Positions 53,390 through 63,094 of a stretch of 64,000 nt of DNA are shown in pieces. Within the stretch, counting starts at the first letter, position 1, and each line of letters starts with the position of its first letter. The position numbers and the translations under genes were made by a program. Under the pieces are notes generated by a model. The model did not search any database. It was given only the letters and a program-made list of their open reading frames with translations, and was not told where the DNA came from. The stretch is from Cohaesibacter haloalkalitolerans (GTDB lineage Bacteria > Pseudomonadota > Alphaproteobacteria > Rhizobiales > Cohaesibacteraceae), in NCBI RefSeq assembly GCF_003574655.1, contig NZ_QNUM01000002.1, positions 186,001-250,000 on the forward strand. Reading direction: 5' to 3'.

Positions 53390-54697
53390 CTAGACGAAGG
53401 CCACAGACCGCAGACGTTTTTCGTGATACATGCGCGCATCGGCCAAGGTCATCAGCGAGGCGTAGGTCCCGTCTCCCTCGAACAGATGGACGATACCGAA
53501 GCTGAGGCCGACATCCTTGAAGCCTTCCTTGTCCAGCGTCCGCTCCACCTTGTTGATGTGAAAACGCAGCTCATCGGCATCCAGAGCGCCCGCCCGCGGG
53601 AAGACCTGTACCAGCTCGTCGCCACCAAAACGGAAGACGCGGCTGTTCTTGTCGATCTTCTGAAGACTGTCTGCCACCAGCCGCAAGGCGCGGTCACCCT
53701 CGCCGTGCCCCAGCGAGTCATTGACGCGCTTGAAGCCATCCATATCAATCAGCATGACAACCGAGTTGCGCATGGCGTGAATATCAAACAGGGTCTGGAC
53801 GTCGGCCTCTTGCAGCTCGCGCTGCATTTCCTCCAGACACTCCTGCAGAAAGCTCTCAAGCGCCCGCCGGTTTCCGTGACCGGTCACTACATCGGTGTTG
53901 GCATCGGCGACAGCCTTGCGCACACGCTGCTGGGCGGAACTGACTTCGAAATACGGGCCATAGAGCACAGCCAGTTCCTTGAGCAGGGTTACCCTGTGGC
54001 TCATGTGGTGCGGTTCTTCCTCATCCGCCAGCAGGGCATAACCAACGCAGTCCTTGCGATGATTGCGCAGGCTCATGCCGACCACGTGACCGATACCCTG
54101 CGCCCGCAACTCGCTGGCGTTGACAAAGTGATCCTCAAGGCGGGACGTCAACAGCACATCATGGCTGCATGGCTTGCTGTCAGGTTGCGCCACCAGATTG
54201 GGAAAGCGGTTGGCTTCCAGATGGTCGCCATCGAAAGCCAGATCGAAAGTAACGCCGGGCAGCTCCGGATCCACCACGCCGATGGCAATCCAGCGTGAGT
54301 TCACATGCTCGCGCAGCACTTTCATGGCAGCAGAGGCAGCAGGCATGCCATCGCGAATCGCGTCGGCAAACTGGGACCGCAGAGACTTGATGCGTAGTCC
54401 CAGACGATTATCAAACTTGACGAGGACAAGCTTGTTCTGTCCGTAGGTGTGGCACTTGAAATGCCATCCTTCCAGTTGGGAACGGGAGACGAGTTTCGCT
54501 TCGCGGCTTTTCTGGCAAGCACATTCATCCACACCGATAAAGCTCATCAATCGGTTTTCCAGATGTTCCGGTAACCGCTCCATCGCCTTGTTTCGGTAAA
54601 GTTCTCTGCCAGTCGGATCGATGATCAGAATGCCGTCATTCAAGTCATCGTAGATCGGAAAAAGATCCCCCGCAGGCACAGTCGAACCAATGTCCAT
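53390..54697 (-). CDS. Diguanylate cyclase with PAS- and GAF-like N-terminal domains
   Basis: Makes cyclic di-GMP from GTP. The GGDEF domain carries DMDGFKRVNDSLGHGEGDRAL and RFGGDELVQVFP (signature GGDEL, about residue 358), a common active variant. The N-terminal part has a PAS-like stretch (NDGILIIDPTGRELYRNKAMERL) and a GAF-like central region (HVVGMSLRNHRKDCVGYALLADEEEP). No EAL domain and no membrane helices, so soluble. The usual D-x-LTGLxNRR is degenerate: DANTDVVTGHGNRRALESF. Signal unknown. Confidence 0.92.
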   Translation of the reverse strand: MDIGSTVPAGDLFPIYDDLNDGILIIDPTGRELYRNKAMERLPEHLENRLMSFIGVDECACQKSREAKLVSRSQLEGWHFKCHTYGQNKLVLVKFDNRLGLRIKSLRSQFADAIRDGMPAASAAMKVLREHVNSRWIAIGVVDPELPGVTFDLAFDGDHLEANRFPNLVAQPDSKPCSHDVLLTSRLEDHFVNASELRAQGIGHVVGMSLRNHRKDCVGYALLADEEEPHHMSHRVTLLKELAVLYGPYFEVSSAQQRVRKAVADANTDVVTGHGNRRALESFLQECLEEMQRELQEADVQTLFDIHAMRNSVVMLIDMDGFKRVNDSLGHGEGDRALRLVADSLQKIDKNSRVFRFGGDELVQVFPRAGALDADELRFHINKVERTLDKEGFKDVGLSFGIVHLFEGDGTYASLMTLADARMYHEKRLRSVAFV

Positions 54698-55186
54698 TCT
54701 AACTGTCCCATTCCAATACCCAAAATCACCTATAGCCCACAGATGATAAAATCTCCTTAAGAGGCTCTTTTCATTATATTACTTCTTTCGAAAGCAGTGG
54801 GTTTCAAAGGTTATGCTTAATGATAAGCTAATATCAAGGCTCGCGCTTCGCGTGTCTTCCGCAATCCGGAGCAGTGAGCCAGACACCAGGTACCAAGCGG
54901 CCACGGCATGCCCCATCCGGCGTTGAGACCCGCGCGGTAACAGGATTTTTAGAATCGCTACAATCCGTCACTTGCCAAATGTCGGCAGACCTGCAACGAT
55001 CGGCCCGCGAGATCGTTCATATCTGGCAAGGCAGGATTTGCCGAGTCGGGCCGCCATCTGGAACGCATGTGTCGAATGGACCGGTTGATCAAACTGCCTT
55101 GTAGGATATTTTGCTTTTATAGACCAACAGCCATGCATGGACCTGCCAAGGATGCTGGCTGACAATACAAGAAAGGGACCGCGAGT
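54698..55186. other. 489-bp region upstream of the cytochrome c gene
   Basis: Between two divergent genes. 54720-54800 is AT-rich. A plus-strand reading frame (54874-55104) is not gene-like. The promoter for cytochrome c should lie near its 3' end. Confidence 0.35.
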
Positions 55187-55588
55187 ATGAAACGTTTGGT
55201 TGCTGTTGCCAGCGTGTTTTTCCTTGCCTCCACCCTCGGAGCATTCGCTGAAGGCGATGCGGCAAAGGGTGAGAAGGTTTTCAAGAAGTGCAAGGCCTGC
55301 CATCAGGTCGGTGAAGGTGCAGAGAACAAGGTTGGCCCGTTGCTCACCGGCGTCGTCGGCCGCACAATCGGCACGGTTCCCGATTTCAAATATTCCGAAG
55401 GCTATGTTGCGCTGGGCGAACAGGGTGTCTCCTGGGACGAGGAAAAGCTGATGGCCTATCTTCTCGATCCTAAGGACTTCCTCAAAGGCGCTGGCGTCGA
55501 GTCCAAATCCAAGATGACTTTCAAGCTGAAAAAGGACGATGAGCGCGCAGACGTCATCGCCTATCTGAAGACCTTCTCCGCGCAGTAA
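55187..55588 (+). CDS. Cytochrome c, c2-type
   Basis: Periplasmic electron carrier of 133 aa. Signal peptide MKRLVAVASVFFLASTLGAFA; haem c attachment motif CKACH (Cys35, Cys38, His39) and Met110 in KSKMTF as the second axial ligand. The GPLLTGVVGR and YLKTF segments are typical of class I/c2 cytochromes, which carry electrons between the bc1 complex and terminal oxidases. AAGGGACCGCGAGT precedes the ATG. Followed by a hairpin terminator. Confidence 0.94.
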   Translation: MKRLVAVASVFFLASTLGAFAEGDAAKGEKVFKKCKACHQVGEGAENKVGPLLTGVVGRTIGTVPDFKYSEGYVALGEQGVSWDEEKLMAYLLDPKDFLKGAGVESKSKMTFKLKKDDERADVIAYLKTFSAQ

Positions 55589-55674
55589 GGCTCTTGCTAT
55601 GTGGCGCATTGCGCAGCATCAAGGCGAGACGAAGGCCGGAGTTGAGCGCAGGTCACGAATTCGAACCAAGGAAG

Positions 55675-55702
55675 ATCCCGGCCCCGCGCCGGGATTTCTG
55701 TT
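55675..55702 (+). terminator. Terminator after cytochrome c
   Basis: ATCCCGGC-CCCGC-GCCGGGAT stem-loop with TTCTGTTT after it, about 87 bp after the stop. Confidence 0.75.
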
Positions 55703-55755
55703 TGATGAGGCTGTCCTGTCGTGATGATGGTACCACAGCTGTTGCAGCCGTTGAG

Positions 55756-56346
55756 CTACACGGAACGGATCGTCAGCCGGGCCAGAAGTTTTGGCAGATC
55801 GCTCCAGATCCATGATTTCTCGCGATAGGCGATGCGCCCGTGATGGATTTCCACCCGCTTGCCAACTTCCTGTGCGCCGAGTTTGAGGTAGAACCGCTCC
55901 GCCCTCCGGTTGCCTCCGATCATCCAGGCCCCGACAGACTTGTAGCCCCGTCCCAGCAGCGCCTCGATGAGCGAGGAGAGCAGCATCTGCCCGTGGCCCT
56001 TTCGCTGCTCGCCAGGATGGACATACAGGGCATAAAGCTCGCCGTCAGCCTCGATTTCCCGGTCGGGGCGATCGCCGAGCCGCATCGGGCCCGCCAACCC
56101 GTAGCCGATCAGCTCTTCTCCCCTCCAAAGCAGATGGGCCAGAAGCCCGGCGTTGCCGTCCATCAGCCAGTCGCGCCAGTGCGGGGTTTCGTCGGCAGCA
56201 TCAAGGCCCTCAAGGCTCGCCTCGGGCATCAGCCCCTTGTAGGCCTCGCGCCAGCAGATCACCTTGAGCGCCGCGATGGCCGCAGCATCCTCCGGTCCGG
56301 CGGCTCTGAGGGCAACCGTAGACACGGCATCGGACAAATCTGGCAT
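55756..56346 (-). CDS. GNAT-family N-acetyltransferase
   Basis: Acetyltransferase of 196 aa and unknown substrate. AAIAALKVICWREAYKGLMPEASL at the N-terminus and ELYALYVHPGEQRKGHGQMLLSSLIEAL (acetyl-CoA loop QRKGHG), then GGNRRAERFYLKLGAQEVGKRVEI, fit the family well. It is close to the RimI/YjaB-like single-domain class. It is isolated between the cytochrome c gene and the TRAP permease genes, on the minus strand. Confidence 0.9.
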   Translation of the reverse strand: MPDLSDAVSTVALRAAGPEDAAAIAALKVICWREAYKGLMPEASLEGLDAADETPHWRDWLMDGNAGLLAHLLWRGEELIGYGLAGPMRLGDRPDREIEADGELYALYVHPGEQRKGHGQMLLSSLIEALLGRGYKSVGAWMIGGNRRAERFYLKLGAQEVGKRVEIHHGRIAYREKSWIWSDLPKLLARLTIRSV

Positions 56347-56578
56347 GACTTTCTCTCTTGATCTGAAGTGACCGACCGACGGCGAGGACAGAGAAAGCCG
56401 AGGTGCCGTTCGCAGCTCCTCAGCTTCCCTGCCTCCTCCATTGACCTTTGCATCTCCTGCGCGCTGCCCACGATGGGAGAAACGCTGCCTGACGCCTGTT
56501 AGCGTTCAATGGTCTGTTGCAGATGGGATAATAATCCGCCCCTCTCAATGTCACCGAAACCGGGACGCAGAGGCATAC

Positions 56579-58048
56579 TCACTCAACAATTACAGAAGGA
56601 AGCCACAGAACCAGCTGTGGCATGATGATGATTGCGATCAGGCCAACGATCTGCAACACCAGAAACAATCCCATACTTGCGGGACCATCTTTTATCTTTC
56701 CGGTCCATGACACAAGCTCTTTTTGCGCCACTTCGCCATTCTGCCGATTGAAGGTGACCAGGGCACAAAGCAGCGCCGTCGAGGCAAGGGCTGCAAGCCA
56801 GAGCCGCACGGGCAGGGAAAAAGGCACGGATATCAGCGCATTGGCACTTTCTGCCCCAGATCCTTCCGGGGTAGCCGCAGGCCAGAAAGCGGCCAGCCTT
56901 GCCCCAAAGTCGCAATGTGCAAAAACCGGCATGCAAAGGGGCAGAATGATCAGCGCCATGATCAGCCAGTCAAACAGCATGCCGAACCCGACGAGGCCGA
57001 CCAGCAGGGCCAACAGCATCAGCAACGGAGACACAGGTGCGGTGCTCTCCCTGATAATGAGGAGGAGAGTGTCGATGGTCTGCGCGCCACCGAGAGCCAG
57101 AAACACCTTGTTGAAGATCAGCGCCATGATGATCATCGTATAAAGGCTGGCGGTGGCGAGGGTCGACCGGTTGAGGATTGTCATCAGCATGCCCGGTGAC
57201 AGCCTGAGCTGGCATGCCGTCAGGCCAATCGCCAGCAGACAGAGAATGGCGAAAGTTGCCAGCAGAGACAATTTCCAGACCAGCAGCAGCACCGCGCCAA
57301 GAGCGAACGCCAACGGCAGGCCAAGGCAGACCATCATCTTCCCCCAGGGACGGTCAGGGGCTGACCGTGCTGAACTGAACCGGCCAGCGTCTGACGCGGG
57401 ACTTTCCCCCTGCTTGAGCCCTAGCCGCCGACGCTTGTGAGCGGCCCCCCAGAGGGGAACCAGCCAGTTGGCAAGATAAAGACCGATAAGCGCCGCAGCA
57501 GGCAGCGTCAGGGCCATGGCGAGATAGTCGGGTGGCACCGCAAACTGATAGGCGACAAGGTGCATGAGAATGAGCACTGGCAGCAGCAGTGCCATGGCTG
57601 TGGAGCGCTGGCGGTTCGGCTCTCGCCTGCCTCTTGCCATGTCCTCCCGCATCATGGTGTCCCGTCGGGCAGAGCGAACGCTGGACGTCGTGCCTTCATC
57701 AGGCTCGGAGGGATAGACACTGGCGCCGAAGGTGGCTTTCACAGCCCTTGATGCGCTGACCATCTGGCCACTGGCGACCAGCAGTTCGGCAAAAAGCACG
57801 ATCAGCGGCAGGGCGAGCAGTATCGGGTTGAGGATGATCTCCGAGAGGATGTCATCGGGCAACGCAGCAAACAGGGTGCCATCCATCAGGCCGGAGCCAG
57901 CCCCGGCAACCGCAAAAGCCAGCGCCACCGCGCCGGTGATGAAAGCGAACGGGTAGCCGGTCAGCATGATCAGCAGCAATGCCGCCAGCATCAGAAACGG
58001 GGCCCCTTGGCGCCAGACGGTCAGGGCGATGTCGAACCAGTCGGTCAT
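56579..58048 (-). CDS. Divergent TRAP transporter large permease (DctM-like)
   Basis: A 489-residue membrane protein with about 12 predicted helices. LMLAALLLIMLTGYPFAFITGAVALAFAVAG resembles the conserved DctM N-terminus, and later motifs such as LGGAQTIDTLLLIIRES and MLFDWLIMALIILPLCMPVF match the DctM pore region. A hydrophilic stretch (about 110-150 and 205-235) is inserted relative to standard DctM. It overlaps the stop of the upstream gene by 4 bp (ATGA). No substrate-binding protein (DctP) gene lies beside it. The substrate is unknown. Confidence 0.72.
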   Translation of the reverse strand: MTDWFDIALTVWRQGAPFLMLAALLLIMLTGYPFAFITGAVALAFAVAGAGSGLMDGTLFAALPDDILSEIILNPILLALPLIVLFAELLVASGQMVSASRAVKATFGASVYPSEPDEGTTSSVRSARRDTMMREDMARGRREPNRQRSTAMALLLPVLILMHLVAYQFAVPPDYLAMALTLPAAALIGLYLANWLVPLWGAAHKRRRLGLKQGESPASDAGRFSSARSAPDRPWGKMMVCLGLPLAFALGAVLLLVWKLSLLATFAILCLLAIGLTACQLRLSPGMLMTILNRSTLATASLYTMIIMALIFNKVFLALGGAQTIDTLLLIIRESTAPVSPLLMLLALLVGLVGFGMLFDWLIMALIILPLCMPVFAHCDFGARLAAFWPAATPEGSGAESANALISVPFSLPVRLWLAALASTALLCALVTFNRQNGEVAQKELVSWTGKIKDGPASMGLFLVLQIVGLIAIIIMPQLVLWLPSVIVE

Positions 58049-59064
58049 GCGTCAACGGGCTCCTCGGGATTGGAAAGGCTCGGATCGATGTGGGTTCCGG
58101 CGCGCTTCTTGAGATAGGGCGGCCCATAGAGATAGACCAGCGAGCGCAGGATCATCGCCACAGCAGCAGCCCCCAGCAACAGGAAAGCAACCGCAAGCGT
58201 GACGGCCAGCAGCCAGCCCGGCACGGGGCCGAGAAGGATCAGGTCCGAGACGCCGGGGCCGGAAGCGGCTGGAGGCCAGTCAGACCATCGCCCAGCAACC
58301 TGCCGCCAGCCCAGCGCCACAAGCGCCCAACTCGTCGGCAGAAGCAGCAGCAGCCCACCAAGGCATTCGACCCATGCCTGCCCCTTCGGCCCCATGCGTC
58401 CACGCAGACCGACATAACGATGCTGAACGTCACGCATGTAGGCCGCAGCGATGCTGCCAAGCACCAGAAGTGCCACAAGCCAGCCGGTCGTATCGGGCGG
58501 GGTCGACGAGAAAGAGGACGGGTCGCTGCGCCAATACAGCAGGGAAAGGTCTGGCAGGATGGTCCCCCTGCAGGCGGCAAAAAGGCAATAGACCGGCAAC
58601 AGAATGAGCGGAATATAGAGCAATCCGGTGAGGCGCGAGACCAGACAAAGAAGGCGACCAAGATCCTCGCTCGCCTCAAGGGCGCTCAGCCGTACACCGC
58701 CGCTTTGCCTGCGACAGCCAAGGACAAACAACAAAGCAACCACCCCTGCCGAAGCGACGGACACCAGCACCGATATAAGGAAAGAAACGGGCGTGAAGGC
58801 CGCGTTGGGCGCAAGGGTGGAAAGCGTGCGCATATCGACGCCGAACAGCCCCAACAGATGGCCCAGCCCCTGCGGCAGACAGACAAAAGCCAGCGCAAGC
58901 AGAGAGAAGACGGCAAGCAGTAGCACCGGGCGGGCCCGCCACCAACTCGCCAGCAGACCGAGCACAGCCATGCCCAGAAGGACAGGACCGACCAGGGACG
59001 GCTCCGCAAAAAAAGCATAGATCGCCGCAGCGCAGCCTAGAATGGCAACAGCAGAACCTTTCAT
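58045..59064 (-). CDS. Enlarged DctQ-like TRAP small permease
   Basis: A 339-residue membrane protein with about eight predicted helices. The C-terminal half (about 190-310) resembles DctQ: MRDVQHRYVGLRGRMGPKGQAWVECLGGLLLLLPTSWALVALGWRQV. The N-terminal half adds several hydrophobic helices not present in ordinary 160-200 aa DctQ. GAGGGGACTGTGC precedes the ATG. It is coupled to the DctM-like gene by a 4-bp overlap. Together they form a TRAP permease pair with an unusual small subunit. Function inferred. Confidence 0.6.
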   Translation of the reverse strand: MKGSAVAILGCAAAIYAFFAEPSLVGPVLLGMAVLGLLASWWRARPVLLLAVFSLLALAFVCLPQGLGHLLGLFGVDMRTLSTLAPNAAFTPVSFLISVLVSVASAGVVALLFVLGCRRQSGGVRLSALEASEDLGRLLCLVSRLTGLLYIPLILLPVYCLFAACRGTILPDLSLLYWRSDPSSFSSTPPDTTGWLVALLVLGSIAAAYMRDVQHRYVGLRGRMGPKGQAWVECLGGLLLLLPTSWALVALGWRQVAGRWSDWPPAASGPGVSDLILLGPVPGWLLAVTLAVAFLLLGAAAVAMILRSLVYLYGPPYLKKRAGTHIDPSLSNPEEPVDA

Positions 59065-59627
59065 GCACAGTCCCCTCTTTTGTGCAACTCAAGTCGGCAA
59101 CGGCCCGCAAAGCACGCGATGCATCCTTCGTTTTACACTGCGTTGTCCTTTATGCAAACCGCTGGCTTTCATCATCCCCGATGATCCAGCCGTCATATCT
59201 GCCGCCGTTTCCATGCAGTATAGTCATGGGTTGACCCAACAGACCAGTCATCGAGAGGTGTTCATTCAGACTCTGTTAACGCCGATTGTAAACCGGTCAA
59301 TCCGTCCCATTGGCCCCATCGGCCAAAGTCCTTGCCGTCACCGCTGCAATCTGGCAGCAAAAGCCACATGGCAGAGAGCGGGGGAAAGGGTGCGAATTGG
59401 GGGATAGCTGATTTCCGAGCCCTTGCACATCGGGGCAATAGACGCCAGACTGCCGCCAGACCATCCTTTCATCGAGAGCTTTTAAACGGTCGGGCACGGG
59501 ACTTTGTAGCCCCGGAGACATGGCAGTGCCACAGGGACCGATAACAGTCGTGCCCCCCGGGCCGAAGGCTCTGCCCCGGCCAACCGAACGCATTGAAAGC
59601 GCCAGCGCCTGAAGAAGACCGAGACCA
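59065..59627. other. 563-bp divergent region upstream of lutABC
   Basis: No gene or repeat recognised. It should hold the promoters for the TRAP pair and for the lut operon. No clear regulatory motif is seen. Confidence 0.35.
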
Positions 59628-60437
59628 ATGGACCAGATTGAAATGAATTTCGCCTCCCCTACCCCCAAGGACACGAAAGGCAAGCGGGTCGGCCTGTTCG
59701 TCACCTGTCTTGTGGACCTGTTCCGCCCGACGGTCGGCTTTGCTGCGGTCAAGCTGCTGGAAGACGCAGGCTTCGAGCTGGAAGTGCCACGGGACCAGAC
59801 CTGCTGCGGCCAGCCCGCCTACAACTCGGGCGACAAGGACGATGCCAAGGCGCTGGCCAAGCAGGTGATCAAGGCCTTCGAGGGTTATGACTATATCGTC
59901 GCCCCGTCCGGCTCCTGCACCGGCATGATCCGCAAGCACTATCCATCGCTGCTCGCTGACGAGCCGGAATGGGCTGATCGTGCCGTGGCGGTCGCAGGCA
60001 AGACCTACGAGCTGGTGAGCTTTCTGGTCGATATCGCCGGTATCGAAAAGGTTTCTTCCCATTTCACCGGAACGGTCACCTATCACGACAGCTGCTCGGG
60101 CCTGAGGGAGCTCGGCATCAAGGACCAACCGCGCAAGCTGCTGGCTTCGGTCCCCGGCGTTGACCTCAAGGAAATGAAGGACAGCGATGTGTGCTGCGGC
60201 TTTGGCGGCACCTTCAGCGTCAAATATCCCGACATCTCGAATGCCATCGTCAGCAAGAAGACCAAGACCATCACCGATGCCGGGGCCGGAACGCTGCTGG
60301 CGGGCGACATGGGATGTCTGATGAACATGGCCGGCAAGCTCAAGCGCGACGGATCGGCCATTCAGGTGCGCCACATCGCCGAAGTGCTGGCCGACATGGC
60401 GGATGGCCCTGCCATCGGCGAGAAATCCGGACGCTAG
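59628..60437 (+). CDS. lutA: Lactate utilisation protein LutA (CCG-domain Fe-S subunit)
   Basis: Subunit of the LutABC L-lactate oxidation complex. Two CCG-type cysteine-rich motifs are visible: TCCGQPAYNSGD (about 58-69) and VCCGFGGTFSVKYPDIS (about 187-203), the signature of the family that binds Fe-S or flavin-associated clusters. 269 aa is normal. The start ATG 59628 lacks a strong ribosome-binding site. First gene of a three-gene operon on the plus strand. Confidence 0.95.
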   Translation: MDQIEMNFASPTPKDTKGKRVGLFVTCLVDLFRPTVGFAAVKLLEDAGFELEVPRDQTCCGQPAYNSGDKDDAKALAKQVIKAFEGYDYIVAPSGSCTGMIRKHYPSLLADEPEWADRAVAVAGKTYELVSFLVDIAGIEKVSSHFTGTVTYHDSCSGLRELGIKDQPRKLLASVPGVDLKEMKDSDVCCGFGGTFSVKYPDISNAIVSKKTKTITDAGAGTLLAGDMGCLMNMAGKLKRDGSAIQVRHIAEVLADMADGPAIGEKSGR

Positions 60438-60449
60438 GAGGGGAGCAGC

Positions 60450-61895
60450 ATGGAAATCACATCACCCGATTTCAAGAAGAATGCCAGCGAGGCACTGGCC
60501 GACACCACCCTGCAGCGGGCCCTCAAGAATGTGGAGCTTGGCTTCATCGGCAAACGGCAGGATGCGGTCGATGCCCTGCCGGAATTCGAGGCCCTGCGCG
60601 ATCTCGGACGGGACATCAAGACCCACTGCCTCAAGCATCTTGATGTCTATCTCGACGAATATGAAAAGAAGGTGACCGCCAGCGGTGGCCATGTCCATTG
60701 GGCCGAGACGGCTCAGGATGCCTGCGAGATCGTGCGCGATATCTGCCGGTCGGTTGGTGCGCGGACGATGACCAAGGGCAAGTCGATGATCTCGGAAGAA
60801 ATGCAGCTCAATGCATTTCTCGAAAAGGACGGCATGGAGGTCACCGAGACCGACCTTGGCGAATATATCATCCAGTTGCGCGGCGAACATCCGAGCCACA
60901 TCATCGCCCCGGCCGTGCATGTGACCAAGGAGCAGGTCGAAGCCGACTTCCGCCGCGCCCACACCCAGCTTGACCCAAACCGCAACCTTGATGATCCGGT
61001 CTCGCTGCTTGGCGAGGCCCGGGCCGTGTTGCGCGAGAAATATTTCGCCGCCGACGTCGGTATCACCGGGGCGAACTTCCTTGTCGCCGAAAGCGGCTCG
61101 TCGGTCATCGTCACCAACGAGGGCAATGGCGACCTAACCCAGACCCTCAGCCGGGTGCACATCGTGCTGGCCTCGATCGAGAAGGTCATCCCGACGCTCA
61201 ACGACCTCGACGTCTTTCTCAGGCTACTGGCCCGTTCCGCCACCGGGCAGGAACAGAGCGTCTATACCACCATTTCCACCGGCCCCCGCCGGGCAGAGGA
61301 TCCGGACGGACCGGAGCAGTATCATGTGGTGCTGCTGGACAATGGCCGCTCGGAAATGCTGGGCACGGACTTCGAGGAAATGCTGCGCTGCATCCGCTGT
61401 GGCGCCTGCATCAACCACTGTCCGGTCTACCACGCGGTTGGTGGCCACAGCTATGGCTGGGTCTATCCCGGCCCGATGGGGTCGGTGCTGACGCCATCGC
61501 TGATCGGGGTCGACAAGGCAGGCCATCTGCCCAATGCCTCGACGCTGTGCGGGCGCTGTGAGAGCGTCTGCCCGATGCGCATCCCGCTGCCCAAGATGCT
61601 GCGACACTGGCGCGAGCGGGAATATGAGCGCCATCTCAATCCCACCCCGCAACGCTGGGGCCTCAAGGGCTGGGCCTATTTTGCCCGTCGCCCGCGCCTC
61701 TATCACCAAACCATGCGCTTTGGCATGCGGCTGATGAAATATCTTGCGCCACAGACCGCGCTCATGCGCCGGTTGCCTGCGGCTGGCGGCTGGACCAAGC
61801 ATCGCGAGTTCCCGGCCCCTGAAGGCAAGACCTTCCAGCAGCTTTGGGCCGAACGGCAGGCCAGCAACGGACAGACCAAAGGAGATGCGGCATGA
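60450..61895 (+). CDS. lutB: Lactate utilisation protein LutB (Fe-S subunit)
   Basis: Largest subunit of the LutABC complex, 481 aa. Two ferredoxin-type cluster motifs: CIRCGACINHCPVY (starting at about residue 314) and CGRCESVCPM (about 366). The central LutB domain has SMISEEMQLNAFLEKDGMEVTETDLGEYIIQL. GGAGGGGAGCAGC precedes the ATG, 12 bp after lutA. The stop overlaps lutC by ATGA. Confidence 0.95.
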   Translation: MEITSPDFKKNASEALADTTLQRALKNVELGFIGKRQDAVDALPEFEALRDLGRDIKTHCLKHLDVYLDEYEKKVTASGGHVHWAETAQDACEIVRDICRSVGARTMTKGKSMISEEMQLNAFLEKDGMEVTETDLGEYIIQLRGEHPSHIIAPAVHVTKEQVEADFRRAHTQLDPNRNLDDPVSLLGEARAVLREKYFAADVGITGANFLVAESGSSVIVTNEGNGDLTQTLSRVHIVLASIEKVIPTLNDLDVFLRLLARSATGQEQSVYTTISTGPRRAEDPDGPEQYHVVLLDNGRSEMLGTDFEEMLRCIRCGACINHCPVYHAVGGHSYGWVYPGPMGSVLTPSLIGVDKAGHLPNASTLCGRCESVCPMRIPLPKMLRHWREREYERHLNPTPQRWGLKGWAYFARRPRLYHQTMRFGMRLMKYLAPQTALMRRLPAAGGWTKHREFPAPEGKTFQQLWAERQASNGQTKGDAA

Positions 61896-62599
61896 GCAAG
61901 CCACACGACAACAAGGCCGCCAAATCCGCCATTCTCGGCAAGATCCGGCGCTCGCTTTCCGCAGTCGGTGCCGTTGCAGACCCGAACCGCGAAACTGCCC
62001 GAGCGGAAGTGCTGGAGCGGCTTGCGTCAAAGCCTCTGGGCATTGTGCCCAAACGGGGCGAGGTTGGGGCCTATGAGAAGGTCGCCATGTTCATGGACTA
62101 TGCCGAGCGGGTCTCCTCGACCACGGCGCGCATTGCCTCCTATGACGAGCTGCCCGGTGCCATTGCGGACTATCTGCGCGCCCACAATCTGCCACAGTCG
62201 ATCATCACCGGCTCAGACCCTCGGCTTGCGGCAGTCAACTGGCAGAGCGAACCGCAACTGGAGCGCAAGATCGGCCCTTCGGACGGCTCGGACCTTGTCG
62301 GGGTGAACCATGCCCTTGGTGGCGTGGCGGAAACCGGCACGGCGGTTCTGGCCTCCGGTCCGGACAACCCCACGACCATCAATTTCCTGCCGGAGAACCA
62401 CATCATCGTTGTCCATGCCGACGACATTGCCGGCAATTATGAGAGCATCCATGATCGCTTGCGGGATCTTGGGGGCAAGGCCCACATGCCTCGCGCCCTC
62501 AACATGATCACCGGGCCCTCCCGTTCGGGCGACATCGAACAGAAAATCATGCTCGGCGCCCACGGCCCGCGCGCGGTACATGTCATCGTCGTCGGCTGA
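61892..62599 (+). CDS. lutC: Lactate utilisation protein LutC
   Basis: Third subunit of LutABC (235 aa) in the YkgG/LUD family. The LUD pattern is clear: VGVNHALGGVAETGTAVLASGPDNPTTINFLPENHIIVV and ITGPSRSGDIEQKIMLGAHGPRAVHVIVV. ATG 61892 overlaps the lutB stop (ATGA), which fixes the start and implies translational coupling. The complex oxidises L-lactate to pyruvate in place of a flavin dehydrogenase. Confidence 0.94.
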   Translation: MSKPHDNKAAKSAILGKIRRSLSAVGAVADPNRETARAEVLERLASKPLGIVPKRGEVGAYEKVAMFMDYAERVSSTTARIASYDELPGAIADYLRAHNLPQSIITGSDPRLAAVNWQSEPQLERKIGPSDGSDLVGVNHALGGVAETGTAVLASGPDNPTTINFLPENHIIVVHADDIAGNYESIHDRLRDLGGKAHMPRALNMITGPSRSGDIEQKIMLGAHGPRAVHVIVVG

Positions 62600-62616
62600 C
62601 GCTGAAGACAAAAAAA

Positions 62617-62638
62617 GGCCCGCCACAGGTGGCGGGCC
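62617..62638 (-). terminator. Terminator of the DUF1127 gene
   Basis: GGCCCGCCAC-AG/CT-GTGGCGGGCC, a perfect 10-bp stem with a 2-nt loop. On the minus strand it is followed by TTTTTTTGTC, so it terminates the DUF1127 gene. It also lies 18 bp after lutC. Confidence 0.88.
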
Positions 62639-62728
62639 AAGGATAACAGGGATCTCAAGGACGACCCCTGGCTGCTTAGTCAAATGGGTGGCCGTCTGTT
62701 GGGAGCTGCCGACGGCCTGGCATTCTGA

Positions 62729-63094
62729 TTACGCTCCCTTCGGATCACAGCAAAGCGGCGCTTGTTTTACTGCAGTCCGTTCTTCAGCCGGTTGCGGATG
62801 CTCAAGGTCCGAAGCCGGGCTGTACCAGCGCGCCAGGATGTCCAGCTCGCGGGAATGGATGCGACGGCGCGCATCGAAAGGGTCGATCAGCAACGGATCA
62901 CGATAGAGCGGCTGAGCGGAAGCCGTGATCACGTCGCTTTTTGTCAAACCGATATCCGCCAACGTGCGTTCATCCAGTTCGGCAAGGGATTTCAGAGCCG
63001 CACGATTGCGTGCGATTGTTGCGCCAGCTGCCACGAGACGAGCAACGCCGGCAACTGCAGATGCAAGTGCAGAATGAAGAATGACTGTCAGCAT
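62729..63094 (-). CDS. DUF1127 domain small protein
   Basis: A 121-residue protein with a short hydrophobic N-terminus (MLTVILHSALASAVAGVARLVA) and the DUF1127 core LKSLAELDERTLADIGLTKSDV, found in small alphaproteobacterial proteins; some family members act in phosphate or RNA-related stress responses. The C-terminal 60 residues are not part of the domain. GGAGACAAGAT precedes ATG 63094; an in-frame upstream start at 63127 adds only 11 polar residues. Convergent with lutC. Confidence 0.83.
   Translation of the reverse strand: MLTVILHSALASAVAGVARLVAAGATIARNRAALKSLAELDERTLADIGLTKSDVITASAQPLYRDPLLIDPFDARRRIHSRELDILARWYSPASDLEHPQPAEERTAVKQAPLCCDPKGA

Noticed and set aside
54874-55104. 77-codon plus-strand frame upstream of cytochrome c
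   Set aside because: No ribosome-binding site, unlikely composition and no recognised motif.
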